Positions 1 through 7,564 of a stretch of DNA of 14,114 nt are shown here, in pieces. The first letter of the stretch is position 1, and each line of letters starts with the position of its first letter. A model generated the notes under the pieces. That model made no database searches. It was given only the letters and a program-made list of their open reading frames with translations, and was not told the DNA's origin. Both the position numbers and the translations under genes were made by a program. Source of the DNA: an uncultured Pseudomonadota bacterium (lineage in GTDB: Bacteria; Lernaellota; Lernaellaia; Lernaellales; Lernaellaceae); the NCBI GenBank assembly GCA_937967875.1, contig CALBTQ010000257.1, positions 1 to 14,114 of the forward strand, in the 5' to 3' direction.

Positions 1-46
1 ACCACCGAGATCTACACTCTTTCCCTACACGACGCTCTTCCGATCT
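1..46 (+). other. Illumina TruSeq universal (P5) adapter remnant
   Basis: These bases match the last 46 nt of the 58-nt TruSeq universal adapter, ending in the diagnostic GCTCTTCCGATCT. No i5 index lies between the P5 part and the read-1 primer part, as in the older single-index design. This is untrimmed sequencing adapter at a contig edge, not genome sequence. Read on the minus strand it adds a false tail to the gltX reading frame. Confidence 0.98.
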
Positions 47-870
47 ATGACCTCGGGCGCATACCCCTGCTCGCGCAGGTTGAGAATCCCCAGATCGCCC
101 AGGCGCTTGGAGAGCGGATGCCCGTCGTCGCCGGTAACCAGCGGCAGGTGACCGAAGCGCGGAGGCGTGGAGCCCAGCGCCTCGTGTAGCAGCAACTGTT
201 TGTGCGTGTTGGTCAAATGATCCTCGCCGCGCAGCACGTGCGAGATGCGCATGTCGGCATCGTCGACCACGCCGGCGAGAATGAACAGCGGATTGCCGTT
301 GGAGCGCTGAATGATGAAATCGTCGAGGTTCTTGAGCGCCAGCGTCACGCGGCCGCGCACGAGATCGTCGAGCACGACCTCGCCCTGCTCGGGCAGCGCC
401 AGGCGCACCGTGTGGGGTTCGCCGGCGTCCAGACGCGCGCGGACCTCGTCGGTGCTCAGCGCGCGGCACAGGCCGTCGTAGCGCGGCGGGCGCTTGATGC
501 GCTTCTGCTGGAGGTGCAGTTCCTCGAGTCGCTGCTCGGTGCAAAAACACGGATAGGCTTTGCCCATGGCGACCAGCCGCTCGACGGCGGCGACATATGC
601 GCCACGGCGTTCCGACTGCCGGTAGGGCGCGCAGGGGCCGCCGACGTCCGGTCCTTCATCCCAGGTCAGGCCGAGCCAGCGCATGGCCTCCATCACCTGC
701 GACTCGTAGCGCGCCTCGCTGCGTTCGGTGTCGGTGTCCTCGACGCGCAGGATAAACGCGCCGTCGTGACGGCGGGCGAACAGGAAATTGAACAGCGCCG
801 CCCGGGCGTTGCCCAGATGCAGCGGACCGGTCGGGCTGGGTGCGAAACGAACGCGGACTTCAACGTTCAA
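47..870 (-). CDS. gltX: Glutamyl-tRNA synthetase, C-terminal part missing (contig end)
   Basis: Class I aminoacyl-tRNA synthetase that charges tRNA-Glu (or also tRNA-Gln in organisms using the transamidation route). The Rossmann catalytic domain is visible: PSPTG followed by the HIGH-equivalent HLGN at residues 18-21, a zinc-knuckle pattern C108-x-C110 with Y131-x3-C135, and the KMSKS-equivalent LSKRL at 253-257. About 274 native residues remain of a family length near 470-500. The anticodon-binding half is absent because the contig runs into adapter; the frame would continue a few false codons to a stop at 25-27. The start is TTG at 868-870, inside the end of ispF (11-bp overlap), with GGAGAA at 876-881; I see no ATG or GTG that fits. 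Third gene of an ispD-ispF-gltX operon, the order also known in Bacillus subtilis. Confidence 0.95.
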
Positions 871-1342
871 GGTCGTTCTCCAACAAGATGACGGCGTGCG
901 CGGCGATGGCCTCGCCGGCGCCGGTGAATCCCAATCCTTCCTCGGTGGTCGCTTTGACGTTCACCGCCAGGGCGGAGACGCCCAACGCCCGCGCGAGGTT
1001 GGCGCGCATGGCCTCGATGTGCGGGGCCAACTTGGGCCGCTGCGCGACGATCGTGGCGTCGACGTTGCCCACGCGACAACCCTCCGCGCGGGCCTTTTGC
1101 GCGCATTCGGCAAGCAGCTTGAGGCTGTCGGCCCCGGCGAAAGCGGGGTCGGAGTCCGGGAAGTGGCGACCGATGTCGCCCAGGCCCGCCGCGCCCAACA
1201 CGGCGTCGGCGACGGCGTGGGCCAGCACGTCGGCGTCGCTGTGCCCGAGCAGGCCCTTTTCGTATTCGATCGTCACGCCGCCCAGGATCAGCTTGCGCCC
1301 GGGGACGAGCCGATGCACGTCGTAGCCGTGCCCGATTCTCAT
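860..1342 (-). CDS. ispF: 2-C-methyl-D-erythritol 2,4-cyclodiphosphate synthase
   Basis: Fifth enzyme of the MEP pathway: it converts CDP-ME 2-phosphate to MEcPP with release of CMP, in the cytoplasm as a metal-dependent homotrimer. At 160 aa it is full length. Metal ligands D8 and H10 lie in the N-terminal GYDVHR motif and H42 follows HSDAD (34-38). The DIG..FPDSD loop (56-65) and the C-terminal [10 protein letters not shown] motif are intact. The ATG shares an ATGA with the ispD stop (4-bp overlap) and is preceded by AAGGA about 7 nt upstream, suggesting translational coupling. The 3' end overlaps the gltX start by 11 bp. Confidence 0.97.
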   Translation of the reverse strand: MRIGHGYDVHRLVPGRKLILGGVTIEYEKGLLGHSDADVLAHAVADAVLGAAGLGDIGRHFPDSDPAFAGADSLKLLAECAQKARAEGCRVGNVDATIVAQRPKLAPHIEAMRANLARALGVSALAVNVKATTEEGLGFTGAGEAIAAHAVILLENDLER

Positions 1343-2043
1343 CGTTTGTTCCTTTGCTTCCAGATCGCCTGGGCCAGCAGCAGGTCGGTCTGCGTGGTGA
1401 TTTTAATGTTTGTATCCTCGCTATGCACGACGATTACCCGCCCGCCGACGCGCTCGACGAGTTGGCAATCGTCGGTGCCGACGAAGCCGGTTTTTTCCGC
1501 CTCGCGATGAGCATCCAGCAGCGTGTCGTACTGAAAGGCCTGCGGCGTTTGCGCAGCGACCAACCAGCGGCGATCCGGCGTTTGGCGCACGAAGCCGTCG
1601 TCGGTGATCAGCTTGATCGTCTCTTTGACCGCTCCGGCCACCACGGCCGCGCCGAAGTTGGCCGCGATGCGCGCCGCGCGTTCGACGACCGGCGCGTCCA
1701 CGAAGGGCCGCACGCCGTCGTGCACGAACACCACGTCGGGCGTCAGGCGCAGTTTTTCAATGGCCCGCAGGCCGCGCGCCACCGATTCCTGCCGCGTCTG
1801 ACCGCCCATGACCACGCGGACCACCTTGGCGAGGTTGTATTTTTCGACGATCTGATCCTTGCAAAACACGACGTCGCCGCGCGGCACGACCAGCACGAGC
1901 GCATCGACGATCGGCACGTCCGACAACGCCTCGAGTGTGCGCGCCAGAATCGGCCGTCCGCCCAGGTCCAGATATTGCTTGGATACCTTCGCCGCCATGC
2001 GCCGGCCTTTGCCGCCGGCCACGACGATCCCCACACACACCAT
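1339..2043 (-). CDS. ispD: 2-C-methyl-D-erythritol 4-phosphate cytidylyltransferase
   Basis: Third enzyme of the MEP pathway: it transfers CMP from CTP to MEP, forming CDP-ME. The protein is 234 aa, a normal length. The nucleotide-binding loop [10 protein letters not shown] is at residues 7-16, followed by SKQYLDL. Other family signatures are GGQTRQESV (80-88), HDGVRPF (108-114), TPQAF (166-170), TDD (190-192) and NIKITT (212-217). I chose the ATG at 2041-2043 because AGGAGA (2051-2056) sits 7 nt upstream and the nucleotide-binding strand starts at once. The frame stays open upstream to 2163, but those residues resemble nothing in the family. First gene of the ispD-ispF-gltX operon; ispD and ispF act at non-consecutive steps of one pathway and are often adjacent or fused. 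Confidence 0.97.
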   Translation of the reverse strand: MVCVGIVVAGGKGRRMAAKVSKQYLDLGGRPILARTLEALSDVPIVDALVLVVPRGDVVFCKDQIVEKYNLAKVVRVVMGGQTRQESVARGLRAIEKLRLTPDVVFVHDGVRPFVDAPVVERAARIAANFGAAVVAGAVKETIKLITDDGFVRQTPDRRWLVAAQTPQAFQYDTLLDAHREAEKTGFVGTDDCQLVERVGGRVIVVHSEDTNIKITTQTDLLLAQAIWKQRNKR

Positions 2044-2050
2044 GCAACGT

Positions 2051-2056
2051 TCTCCT
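2051..2056 (-). promoter_or_regulatory. Shine-Dalgarno site of ispD
   Basis: On the minus strand this reads AGGAGA, 7 nt before the ATG at 2043. It supports the short ispD start over the upstream extension. Confidence 0.8.
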
Positions 2057-2118
2057 GTGGATGATCTTTGCCTATCATGCACTTTTCCCCAGCCACTTTG
2101 CACCCCCCTTTCCCCGCT

Positions 2119-2148
2119 TCGACAAGGCGCAGCCAAACCTGCTATACA
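2119..2148 (+). promoter_or_regulatory. Possible sigma70-type promoter for the membrane protein gene
   Basis: TCGACA (2119-2124, 5 of 6 to TTGACA) and TATACA (2143-2148, 4 of 6 to TATAAT) are separated by 18 nt. Transcription would start near 2155, about 23 nt before the GTG at 2178. Inferred from consensus match only. Confidence 0.45.
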
Positions 2149-2177
2149 CGAACTCGACCCCAACCATGGAGCACACC

Positions 2178-2555
2178 GTGAGCGAAACCAAAGGCGGCCG
2201 CTTGATCGTGAGCTGGGCGATTCTGACGGCCGTGACCGCGGCGATCGCGGTTCTCGGTCTGACCGGCTGGGAAGATTGGCGCGCGAGCGTCGAGGCGCCC
2301 GGGCTGTTTGCGGGCCTGGGCTTTTTGTGCACGGCCTTGGGTTTCGCGCTGCCGGCGTGGTTCCTCGTCGCCAGTCTGATCCACCGCCGCTGGGCGATCG
2401 TCAGGTATCTGGCCGCGTGGATCTTCGCCGCGTTTTTGGCCGCGGTGGGCCTGGCCTTCTACGCTGCGCCCGTCTATCCGCTGTGGGGCTTTTTACTGAG
2501 CACCGCCGTCGCGGCGGCAATCCTGATTGCGCTGCATCCTTTCCGCCGTCGCTGA
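2178..2555 (+). CDS. Small four-helix integral membrane protein, function unknown
   Basis: I do not recognise a family. The 125-aa product has four hydrophobic stretches: roughly residues 9-29 (LIVSWAILTAVTAAIAVLG), 42-66, 73-95 and 99-120. It ends in a basic tail HPFRRR, which would favour a cytoplasmic C-terminus. Two starts are possible. GTG at 2178 has GGAG (2168-2171) 6 nt upstream; the in-frame ATG at 2166 adds four residues but has no clear Shine-Dalgarno. I prefer GTG. The gene is divergent from ispD, about 134 bp away, and about 95 bp upstream of the epimerase-like gene on the same strand. I see no terminator between them, so they may be co-transcribed. High G+C codon use matches the neighbours, which supports it being a real gene. 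Confidence 0.75.
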   Translation: MSETKGGRLIVSWAILTAVTAAIAVLGLTGWEDWRASVEAPGLFAGLGFLCTALGFALPAWFLVASLIHRRWAIVRYLAAWIFAAFLAAVGLAFYAAPVYPLWGFLLSTAVAAAILIALHPFRRR

Positions 2556-2650
2556 GCTCATTGGTATTGCATCGGCGCATCGCTTCCGCCATAGTGAAAC
2601 GCAATTGAACGGTCGGTCGATAATCGAACCGCGAACAAAGGATTCTCCGC

Positions 2651-3637
2651 ATGCTGCTGATCACCGCCGCCGGCACTCACCTGGGACGCGACCTGGTGCG
2701 GCACCTGGGGGTGAAAAACTATCCGCTGCGCGCATTCGATCTGCTTGACCGTCCGTGGTTCAACGGCCATCAGGCCATTCTGGGCGACATCACCGACAAC
2801 GTCGCCGTGCGGCGGGCGGTGCGCGACGTGGAGACGATCATCCACCTCGCCGAGGCCAATCCGCTGCGCAAAACGGTGGACTTCCCCGCCCAGACCGATT
2901 ACACCGACCACGTGCAACGCATCAACTACGAGGCGACGCGCACGCTGGCCAACGCGGCGATCAAGGCCGGGGTGAAAAAATTCATCTACGCCAGTCACGT
3001 AAGTGTGTACGGTCCGCCGCCCAAGGTCTGCCCCTGCACCGAGGAAACGCCGGCCTATCCGCACGGTCCCTTCGGGCGCTCGAAGCTGGCGGCGGAGGAA
3101 TTTCTGCTCGACAAGTTCAAGCAGGGCGAGTTGGACGTGGTGATCCTGCGCCTGGCGCCGGTGATCGGCCCGCATTTCATCGACCATCGCTATGTCGAGG
3201 ATTGGCTGGAGTGGAAAACCACGCGGCCGGTGCAGCCGTTTTTCGGCAACAACATGGCGCTGGTGCATTTCGTCCACGTGCGCGACGCGCTGGACGTGAT
3301 CGAGCGCTGCCTCAGTCGGCCGCAGGCCGCGGGTCGCGTGTACAACGTCGCCGGCCGTTCGGCGGCAACCACCCTGGAAGTGCTTGAAACGGTTGACGAA
3401 ACGCTTGCAAGTCACCGGAAAATGTTTACGTTGCCTACAGCAGTGTTTCCGGTAACGAACAAGATCGCCTTGTGGTTGGGTCGGCCGCTGGTGTACCCGG
3501 AATTCGCTCGCGAACGATTCGCGCACAGTTGCTTCGCCATCGAACGCGCTTGCAACGAATTGGGATGGCGCCCCAAATACGACACCCTGCAAGCTTTTGC
3601 GGAAGCTGCCGCCGGGTACCTTGAACGCAATCGATAA
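2651..3637 (+). CDS. NAD-dependent epimerase/dehydratase-like protein (extended SDR) with altered active site
   Basis: An extended short-chain dehydrogenase/reductase of 328 aa, the family acting mainly on nucleotide sugars. Recognisable parts are a first beta strand LLITAAG with its loop (residues 2-12), D30 ending beta-2 (an NAD preference sign), GDITD at 45-49, the YASHVSVYGPP strand (113-123), SKLAAEE (144-150) and a late YNVAG typical of UDP-sugar epimerases. Two features are odd. The catalytic YxxxK motif reads F141-G-R-S-K145, with phenylalanine (codon 3071-3073) for the catalytic tyrosine. The TGxxGxxG dinucleotide loop reads TAAGTHLG, keeping only the last glycine. It may bind ligand without normal redox chemistry or use another base. 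AAAGGA (2637-2642) lies 8 nt before the ATG. It is 48 bp upstream of the phosphorylase, probably in one operon. Confidence 0.85.
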   Translation: MLLITAAGTHLGRDLVRHLGVKNYPLRAFDLLDRPWFNGHQAILGDITDNVAVRRAVRDVETIIHLAEANPLRKTVDFPAQTDYTDHVQRINYEATRTLANAAIKAGVKKFIYASHVSVYGPPPKVCPCTEETPAYPHGPFGRSKLAAEEFLLDKFKQGELDVVILRLAPVIGPHFIDHRYVEDWLEWKTTRPVQPFFGNNMALVHFVHVRDALDVIERCLSRPQAAGRVYNVAGRSAATTLEVLETVDETLASHRKMFTLPTAVFPVTNKIALWLGRPLVYPEFARERFAHSCFAIERACNELGWRPKYDTLQAFAEAAAGYLERNR

Positions 3638-3673
3638 CCGGAAGAGAATATTAGGCATCCGAACGAATCGGGT

Positions 3674-3678
3674 GGAGG
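3674..3678 (+). promoter_or_regulatory. Shine-Dalgarno site that fixes the phosphorylase start
   Basis: GGAGG lies 7 nt before the ATG at 3686. An in-frame GTG at 3680 would be only 1 nt away, too close to be used, so ATG 3686 is preferred. Confidence 0.85.
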
Positions 3679-3685
3679 TGTGAAC

Positions 3686-6238
3686 ATGCCGCGTATCTTT
3701 GTGTATAACGTCGAACCAAAGCTTCCCAAACGGTTGGCCCCGCTGTTGGAAATCGCCTACAACCTGTGGTGGACGTGGCATCACGACGCCATCGCCCTGT
3801 TCCGGCGCATGGATCGCGATCTGTGGGAAGCGGTGTACCACAATCCGGTGCGCATGCTGGGCCGGGTCGACCAGGCGCGGCTGGAGGAACTGGCCGCCGA
3901 CGAAGGCTTCTGCTCGCACCTGACGCGTGTGGCCAATGCGCTGCACACCTACATGACGCGCCGTTCGTGGTACGAGGAAAACTACGACTACAAAGACGTG
4001 CGCATCGGCTACTTCTCGATGGAATACGGCCTGACCGAAAGCATTCCGATTTACTCGGGCGGTCTGGGCGTGCTCTCGGGCGACACGGTCAAAAGCGCCT
4101 CCGACCTGGGTCTGCCGATGGTCGCGGTCGGTCTGGCCTTTCAGCAGGGATACTTCCGCCAGTACCTGAACGTCGACGGTTGGCAGCAGGAAAGCTATCC
4201 GACCAACGATTTCTTCAACCTGCCGATGCGCCCGGTGATGAACACCGACGGGCATCCGCACCGGGTGCCGATCTGGTTCCCGCACAATACGGTGCAGGTG
4301 CAGATCTGGAAGGTGCAGGTCGGCCGCATTCCGCTGTACCTGCTGGACACCAACGTGCCGGAAAACAGCCCGGAGGATCGCCGCATCACCGAAACGCTCT
4401 ACGGCGGCGATCAGGAAATGCGCATCCAACAGGAAACCGTGCTCGGCCTGGGCGGCATCCGCGCACTGCACGCGATGGACATCGTGCCCAGCGTCTGCCA
4501 CATGAACGAAGGCCACAGCGCTTTTTCCACCCTCGAACGCATCCGGCTGCTGCGTGAAAAGGCGGGGTTGAGCTACCACGAGGCGCGCGAGGCGGTCGGT
4601 TCGTCCAACGTGTTCACCACGCACACGCCGGTGCCCGCGGGCTTCGACATCTTCAGCCCGACGCTGATCGAAAAGTACCTGCGCGACTACGCGGAGCGGC
4701 TGGGGCTGACCAAGAAAGCGTTCTACGGTCTCGGGCGGCAGAATCCGAACAACACCGAAGAGGGTTTCAACATGGCCCTGGTCGCCGGCCGCCACGCCAG
4801 TTACATCAACGGCGTTTCCAAGCTGCACGCCGAAGTGACCAAGGAGATGGTCAAGGGCCAGTGGCCGGAAGTGCCGCGCGAGGAAGTGCCGATCCACGCG
4901 ATTACCAACGGCATTCACGTGCGCAGTTGGATCAGCAAGGACATGGCCGAGTTGCTCGACACCTATCTGGGCGAAGGGTGGCAGTTCTACCAGGACGATC
5001 CGAAGTACTGGGACAAGATCCTCTCGATTCCCGACGAGGAACTGTGGCGCACGCACGTCCGTCGGCGCGAACGGCTGGTGAACTTCACCCGGCGTCATCT
5101 CAACGACAAGCTGCGCCATCGCGGCGCGCCTAAAACCGAGGTCGACGAGGCGCTGGAAGTGCTCAATCCGAACATCCTGACCATCGGCTTCGCCCGCCGT
5201 TTCGCCACGTACAAACGCGCCTCGCTCATTCTGCGCAATCCGGACCGCATCCGTCGCCTGCTGACCGATCCGGAGCGGCCGCTGCAGATCATCTTCGCCG
5301 GCAAGGCGCACCCCAACGACATGCACGGCAAGGAGCTGATCCGGCAGATCGTGCACTTCGCGCGCAATCCGGAAATCCGGCGGCACTTCGTGTTTCTCGA
5401 GGATTACGACATCAACGTGGCGCGCTACCTGGTGCAGGGCGTGGACGTGTGGCTCAACACGCCGCGCCGGCCGATGGAAGCCAGCGGCACCTCGGGCATG
5501 AAGGTGTCGATGAACGGCGGACTGAACCTGTCGGAACTCGACGGCTGGTGGGCGGAGGGTTACAACCCCGAAGTCGGCTGGTCGATCGGCATGGGCGAGG
5601 ATTATACGGACATCGCCACGCAGGATCACGTGGAAGCCAACGCGCTCTACAACCTGCTCGAGCGCGAGATCGTGCCGCTGTTTTACAACCGCGATCGCGA
5701 TTACCTGCCGCGGCATTGGATCGGCATGATGAAACAGTCGATGCGCCAGTTGTGCCCGGTGTTCAACACGCATCGCATGACCAAGCAATACGCCGAGAGT
5801 TTCTACCTACCCGCCTCCACCCGCTGCAGCGCGTTGGCGCGCGATAATTACGAGCGGGCGCGCGCGCTGGCGAACTGGAAACAGAAGATCTCCCAGAAGT
5901 GGGGCGAGGTGAAGATCGTCAACGTCAAGTATGAGCAACGCGAAGCCTTTGAAGTCGGCGAACCGCTGGAGATCGAAGCGGAAGTCGATCTGGGCAGCCT
6001 CGCGCCCGAGGACGTGGTGGTCGAAGTGTTCGCCGGGCAGATCGATCCGCAAGGCAAAATCGACACCGGTAAAGCGTTGCCGATGGAAAACGGACGACTG
6101 TTGGAAAACGGCCTGCATTTCTATCATCGCAAGCTGGTGTGCGAAACCTCGGGACGGCAGGGCTTCGGCGTGCGCATTACGCCTTCGCATCCGGACATGG
6201 TCACCAACTTCGACCTGTCGTTGATCACCTGGGCCTAG
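3686..6238 (+). CDS. glgP: Alpha-glucan (glycogen/maltodextrin) phosphorylase, GT35 family
   Basis: Releases glucose 1-phosphate from alpha-1,4-glucan ends using phosphate, in the cytoplasm; PLP-dependent. The 850-aa protein is of the bacterial/archaeal type that carries a DUF3417 helical domain before the catalytic core. That domain covers about residues 10-95, including AYNLWWTWHHDA. The core begins near GYFSMEYGLTESIPIYSGGL. Further landmarks are HMNEGHSAF, TTHTPVPAGFD, ITNGIHVRSW and the PLP-lysine motif EASGTSGMK, whose lysine is K606 (codon 5501-5503), followed by NGGLNLSELDGWW. Residues about 739-850 form a C-terminal beta-rich domain seen in this subfamily. All expected motifs are intact. 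The TAG stop overlaps the stop of the convergent Memo-family gene. The upstream SDR-like gene is on the same strand with no terminator between, but a metabolic link is only inferred. Confidence 0.96.
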   Translation: MPRIFVYNVEPKLPKRLAPLLEIAYNLWWTWHHDAIALFRRMDRDLWEAVYHNPVRMLGRVDQARLEELAADEGFCSHLTRVANALHTYMTRRSWYEENYDYKDVRIGYFSMEYGLTESIPIYSGGLGVLSGDTVKSASDLGLPMVAVGLAFQQGYFRQYLNVDGWQQESYPTNDFFNLPMRPVMNTDGHPHRVPIWFPHNTVQVQIWKVQVGRIPLYLLDTNVPENSPEDRRITETLYGGDQEMRIQQETVLGLGGIRALHAMDIVPSVCHMNEGHSAFSTLERIRLLREKAGLSYHEAREAVGSSNVFTTHTPVPAGFDIFSPTLIEKYLRDYAERLGLTKKAFYGLGRQNPNNTEEGFNMALVAGRHASYINGVSKLHAEVTKEMVKGQWPEVPREEVPIHAITNGIHVRSWISKDMAELLDTYLGEGWQFYQDDPKYWDKILSIPDEELWRTHVRRRERLVNFTRRHLNDKLRHRGAPKTEVDEALEVLNPNILTIGFARRFATYKRASLILRNPDRIRRLLTDPERPLQIIFAGKAHPNDMHGKELIRQIVHFARNPEIRRHFVFLEDYDINVARYLVQGVDVWLNTPRRPMEASGTSGMKVSMNGGLNLSELDGWWAEGYNPEVGWSIGMGEDYTDIATQDHVEANALYNLLEREIVPLFYNRDRDYLPRHWIGMMKQSMRQLCPVFNTHRMTKQYAESFYLPASTRCSALARDNYERARALANWKQKISQKWGEVKIVNVKYEQREAFEVGEPLEIEAEVDLGSLAPEDVVVEVFAGQIDPQGKIDTGKALPMENGRLLENGLHFYHRKLVCETSGRQGFGVRITPSHPDMVTNFDLSLITWA

Positions 6239-7464
6239 GGCCGCAGCAGCGCCGCCGCAGCGAAGGTCACCGCGCCGCTTTCATCCTCGGCGCGCCAATA
6301 ATTCAAACTCGTTTCCGCCGCCTCGCCGGTTGCACGCGCGGCCAATGCGTAGTGGATCGGCGCGACGCCGCACACGTGGCGTGCGTTGCGTTCGGCCACC
6401 ACACGCGCCAGAAACTCGTCCGCCTTGCCCGCCGCCATCGCTTCGAGCAACAGTCGATCGCGGTCCAAACACGCGTCGAGCACTGCTTGACTGACCGGTT
6501 TACCGTCGCCGAACTGCAAGCCGATATGCGCCAGGTCGGCGCTGGCGACAATCGCCAACCGCTCGCCCTCGGCCGTCGCCAGGTCGGTCAGCGCTTGCCG
6601 CACCGCCTGCAACGTTTCGTCCTGCAGCGGATCGAGCCCGCGCTGTAAAAATTCCTCGAAGCTGCCGCACAACACCGGCACGATTTTCGGACAGGCGTCG
6701 CCGAAGGCGTGCTTGAGCGCGTAGGCCGCCAGCTCGACGCTGTGCTCGTCGCGATGGCAGAACTCGTCGGTGAACGCGTCGAAGGGCAGCGCGGCCGCCA
6801 GACGCTCGATCAGCTCGACGTCGGCGCTCACCTCGCCCCAAGGCGTGAGGTAGCTCTTTTTCGTCAGCGCCAGCGCCGTTTGATGTTCCTGATGATTCGT
6901 GCCCAGCACCAGCACGACCTCGCCGGAAAAGTGCTGTTTCATCTGCGCATAGGCCAGGCCGTACGCCGGTCCGCCGCGCATGTAGTCGATGTGCGGCGCG
7001 ATCAGCACGCCCAGGCGGTTGTCGACGGTCGCGATCTCGCCGGGCAACGCCAATCCGGCCTGCGCGTAGCACGCGTCGAGCACCTGCCGCAGTTCGTCGG
7101 CCGGCGCGGCCAGACGCATCGGCCGCACGGGCATCTCGGCAAACTCGCCGCGCAGTTCGTTCAGTCGCGCCAACGCGCGATCGTTGACCAACAGGTACAG
7201 TTCGTCCAACTGCTCGACGAGCTCGGCCAGGTGCTCCAACGGAAGATCCTGCCCCTGACTGGCCTCGCGCCACATCAGACGCAGAGTCTCGGCCTGGGTC
7301 GCGCCGTCGAAGGCCTGCAGGCAGAAAAGGATCGCCTGCGAGACCGTCAGCATGCGGTCCGACAGTTGCTTGGGATCGCGCAACAGGAAGTGCCGGCCGG
7401 TCTCGGTCTCCACCGGCACGACCTCGATGTAGCGCAACGCGGGCAGGGTATCGGAAGCGTTCAT
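6235..7464 (-). CDS. Memo-family (AmmeMemoRadiSam system B-like) protein with PqqD-like N-terminal domain
   Basis: The C-terminal part (about residues 150-409) is a Memo-like domain, related to LigB-type dioxygenases. Its conserved metal-site positions are visible: H158 in IAPHIDYMRGG, H191 in LGTNH, H241 in HRDEHSVE, H313 in SADLAHIG and C365 in HVCGVAPI. The biochemical role of bacterial Memo proteins is not settled; they often accompany AMMECR1 and a radical SAM protein, neither of which adjoins this gene. Residues about 11-95 precede the Memo fold and resemble a PqqD/RRE-like winged helix: a beta hairpin (HFLLRDP), then helices with the pattern AILFCLQAFDGATQ..ETL and a final helix ending LDELYLL. 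That assignment is pattern-based. The ATG at 7462-7464 has AAGGA (7471-7475) 6 nt upstream; a GTG at 7503 would add 13 residues. Transcribed towards glgP. Confidence 0.85.
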   Translation of the reverse strand: MNASDTLPALRYIEVVPVETETGRHFLLRDPKQLSDRMLTVSQAILFCLQAFDGATQAETLRLMWREASQGQDLPLEHLAELVEQLDELYLLVNDRALARLNELRGEFAEMPVRPMRLAAPADELRQVLDACYAQAGLALPGEIATVDNRLGVLIAPHIDYMRGGPAYGLAYAQMKQHFSGEVVLVLGTNHQEHQTALALTKKSYLTPWGEVSADVELIERLAAALPFDAFTDEFCHRDEHSVELAAYALKHAFGDACPKIVPVLCGSFEEFLQRGLDPLQDETLQAVRQALTDLATAEGERLAIVASADLAHIGLQFGDGKPVSQAVLDACLDRDRLLLEAMAAGKADEFLARVVAERNARHVCGVAPIHYALAARATGEAAETSLNYWRAEDESGAVTFAAAALLRP

Positions 7465-7526
7465 GGTTCGTCCTTGCCGAATATTTTCCGGCCATTCGAT
7501 CACATCGAACCGCCGGGCGCCAGCCC

Positions 7527-7555
7527 AATTTAAACAAAAATGAATGAACGTTCAA
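7527..7555 (-). promoter_or_regulatory. Possible promoter of the Memo-family gene
   Basis: On the minus strand, TTGAAC (7550-7555) and TAAATT (7527-7532) are spaced by 17 nt, each matching consensus at 4 of 6 positions. The start of transcription would be near 7520, giving a leader of about 55 nt. The -35 element lies within the right half of a palindrome. Confidence 0.4.
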
Positions 7556-7564
7556 TCATTTTTG
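7535..7564. promoter_or_regulatory. 30-bp near-perfect palindrome, operator-like (TetR-type appearance)
   Basis: The two 15-nt arms pair at 14 of 15 positions (only 7544/7555 fail), centred between 7549 and 7550. The core TGAACGTTCA is perfect and flanked by ATGA/TCAT-type half-sites and A5/T5 ends. With no loop at the centre it suits a dimeric repressor better than a hairpin terminator. ATGAAcgTTCAT-like half-sites are typical of TetR-family operators, several controlling lipid metabolism. It overlaps the -35 and spacer of the likely Memo-gene promoter. No regulator gene lies in the window. Confidence 0.6.

Noticed and set aside
2044..2163. A 40-residue upstream extension of IspD
   Set aside because: It lies beyond a good Shine-Dalgarno and adds Cys/Gly/Ser-rich residues before a standard IspD N-terminus.
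2558..5788. A 1076-codon open frame on the minus strand, antisense to the SDR-like and phosphorylase genes
   Set aside because: Its product is rich in H, R, V and Q with no domain pattern, as expected from the complement of high-GC coding DNA. Both sense genes have full family motifs and ribosome sites.
7535..7564. The palindrome as a rho-independent terminator
   Set aside because: The symmetric core has no loop and the stem is AT-rich. It lies upstream of both flanking genes, with no transcript to end there.
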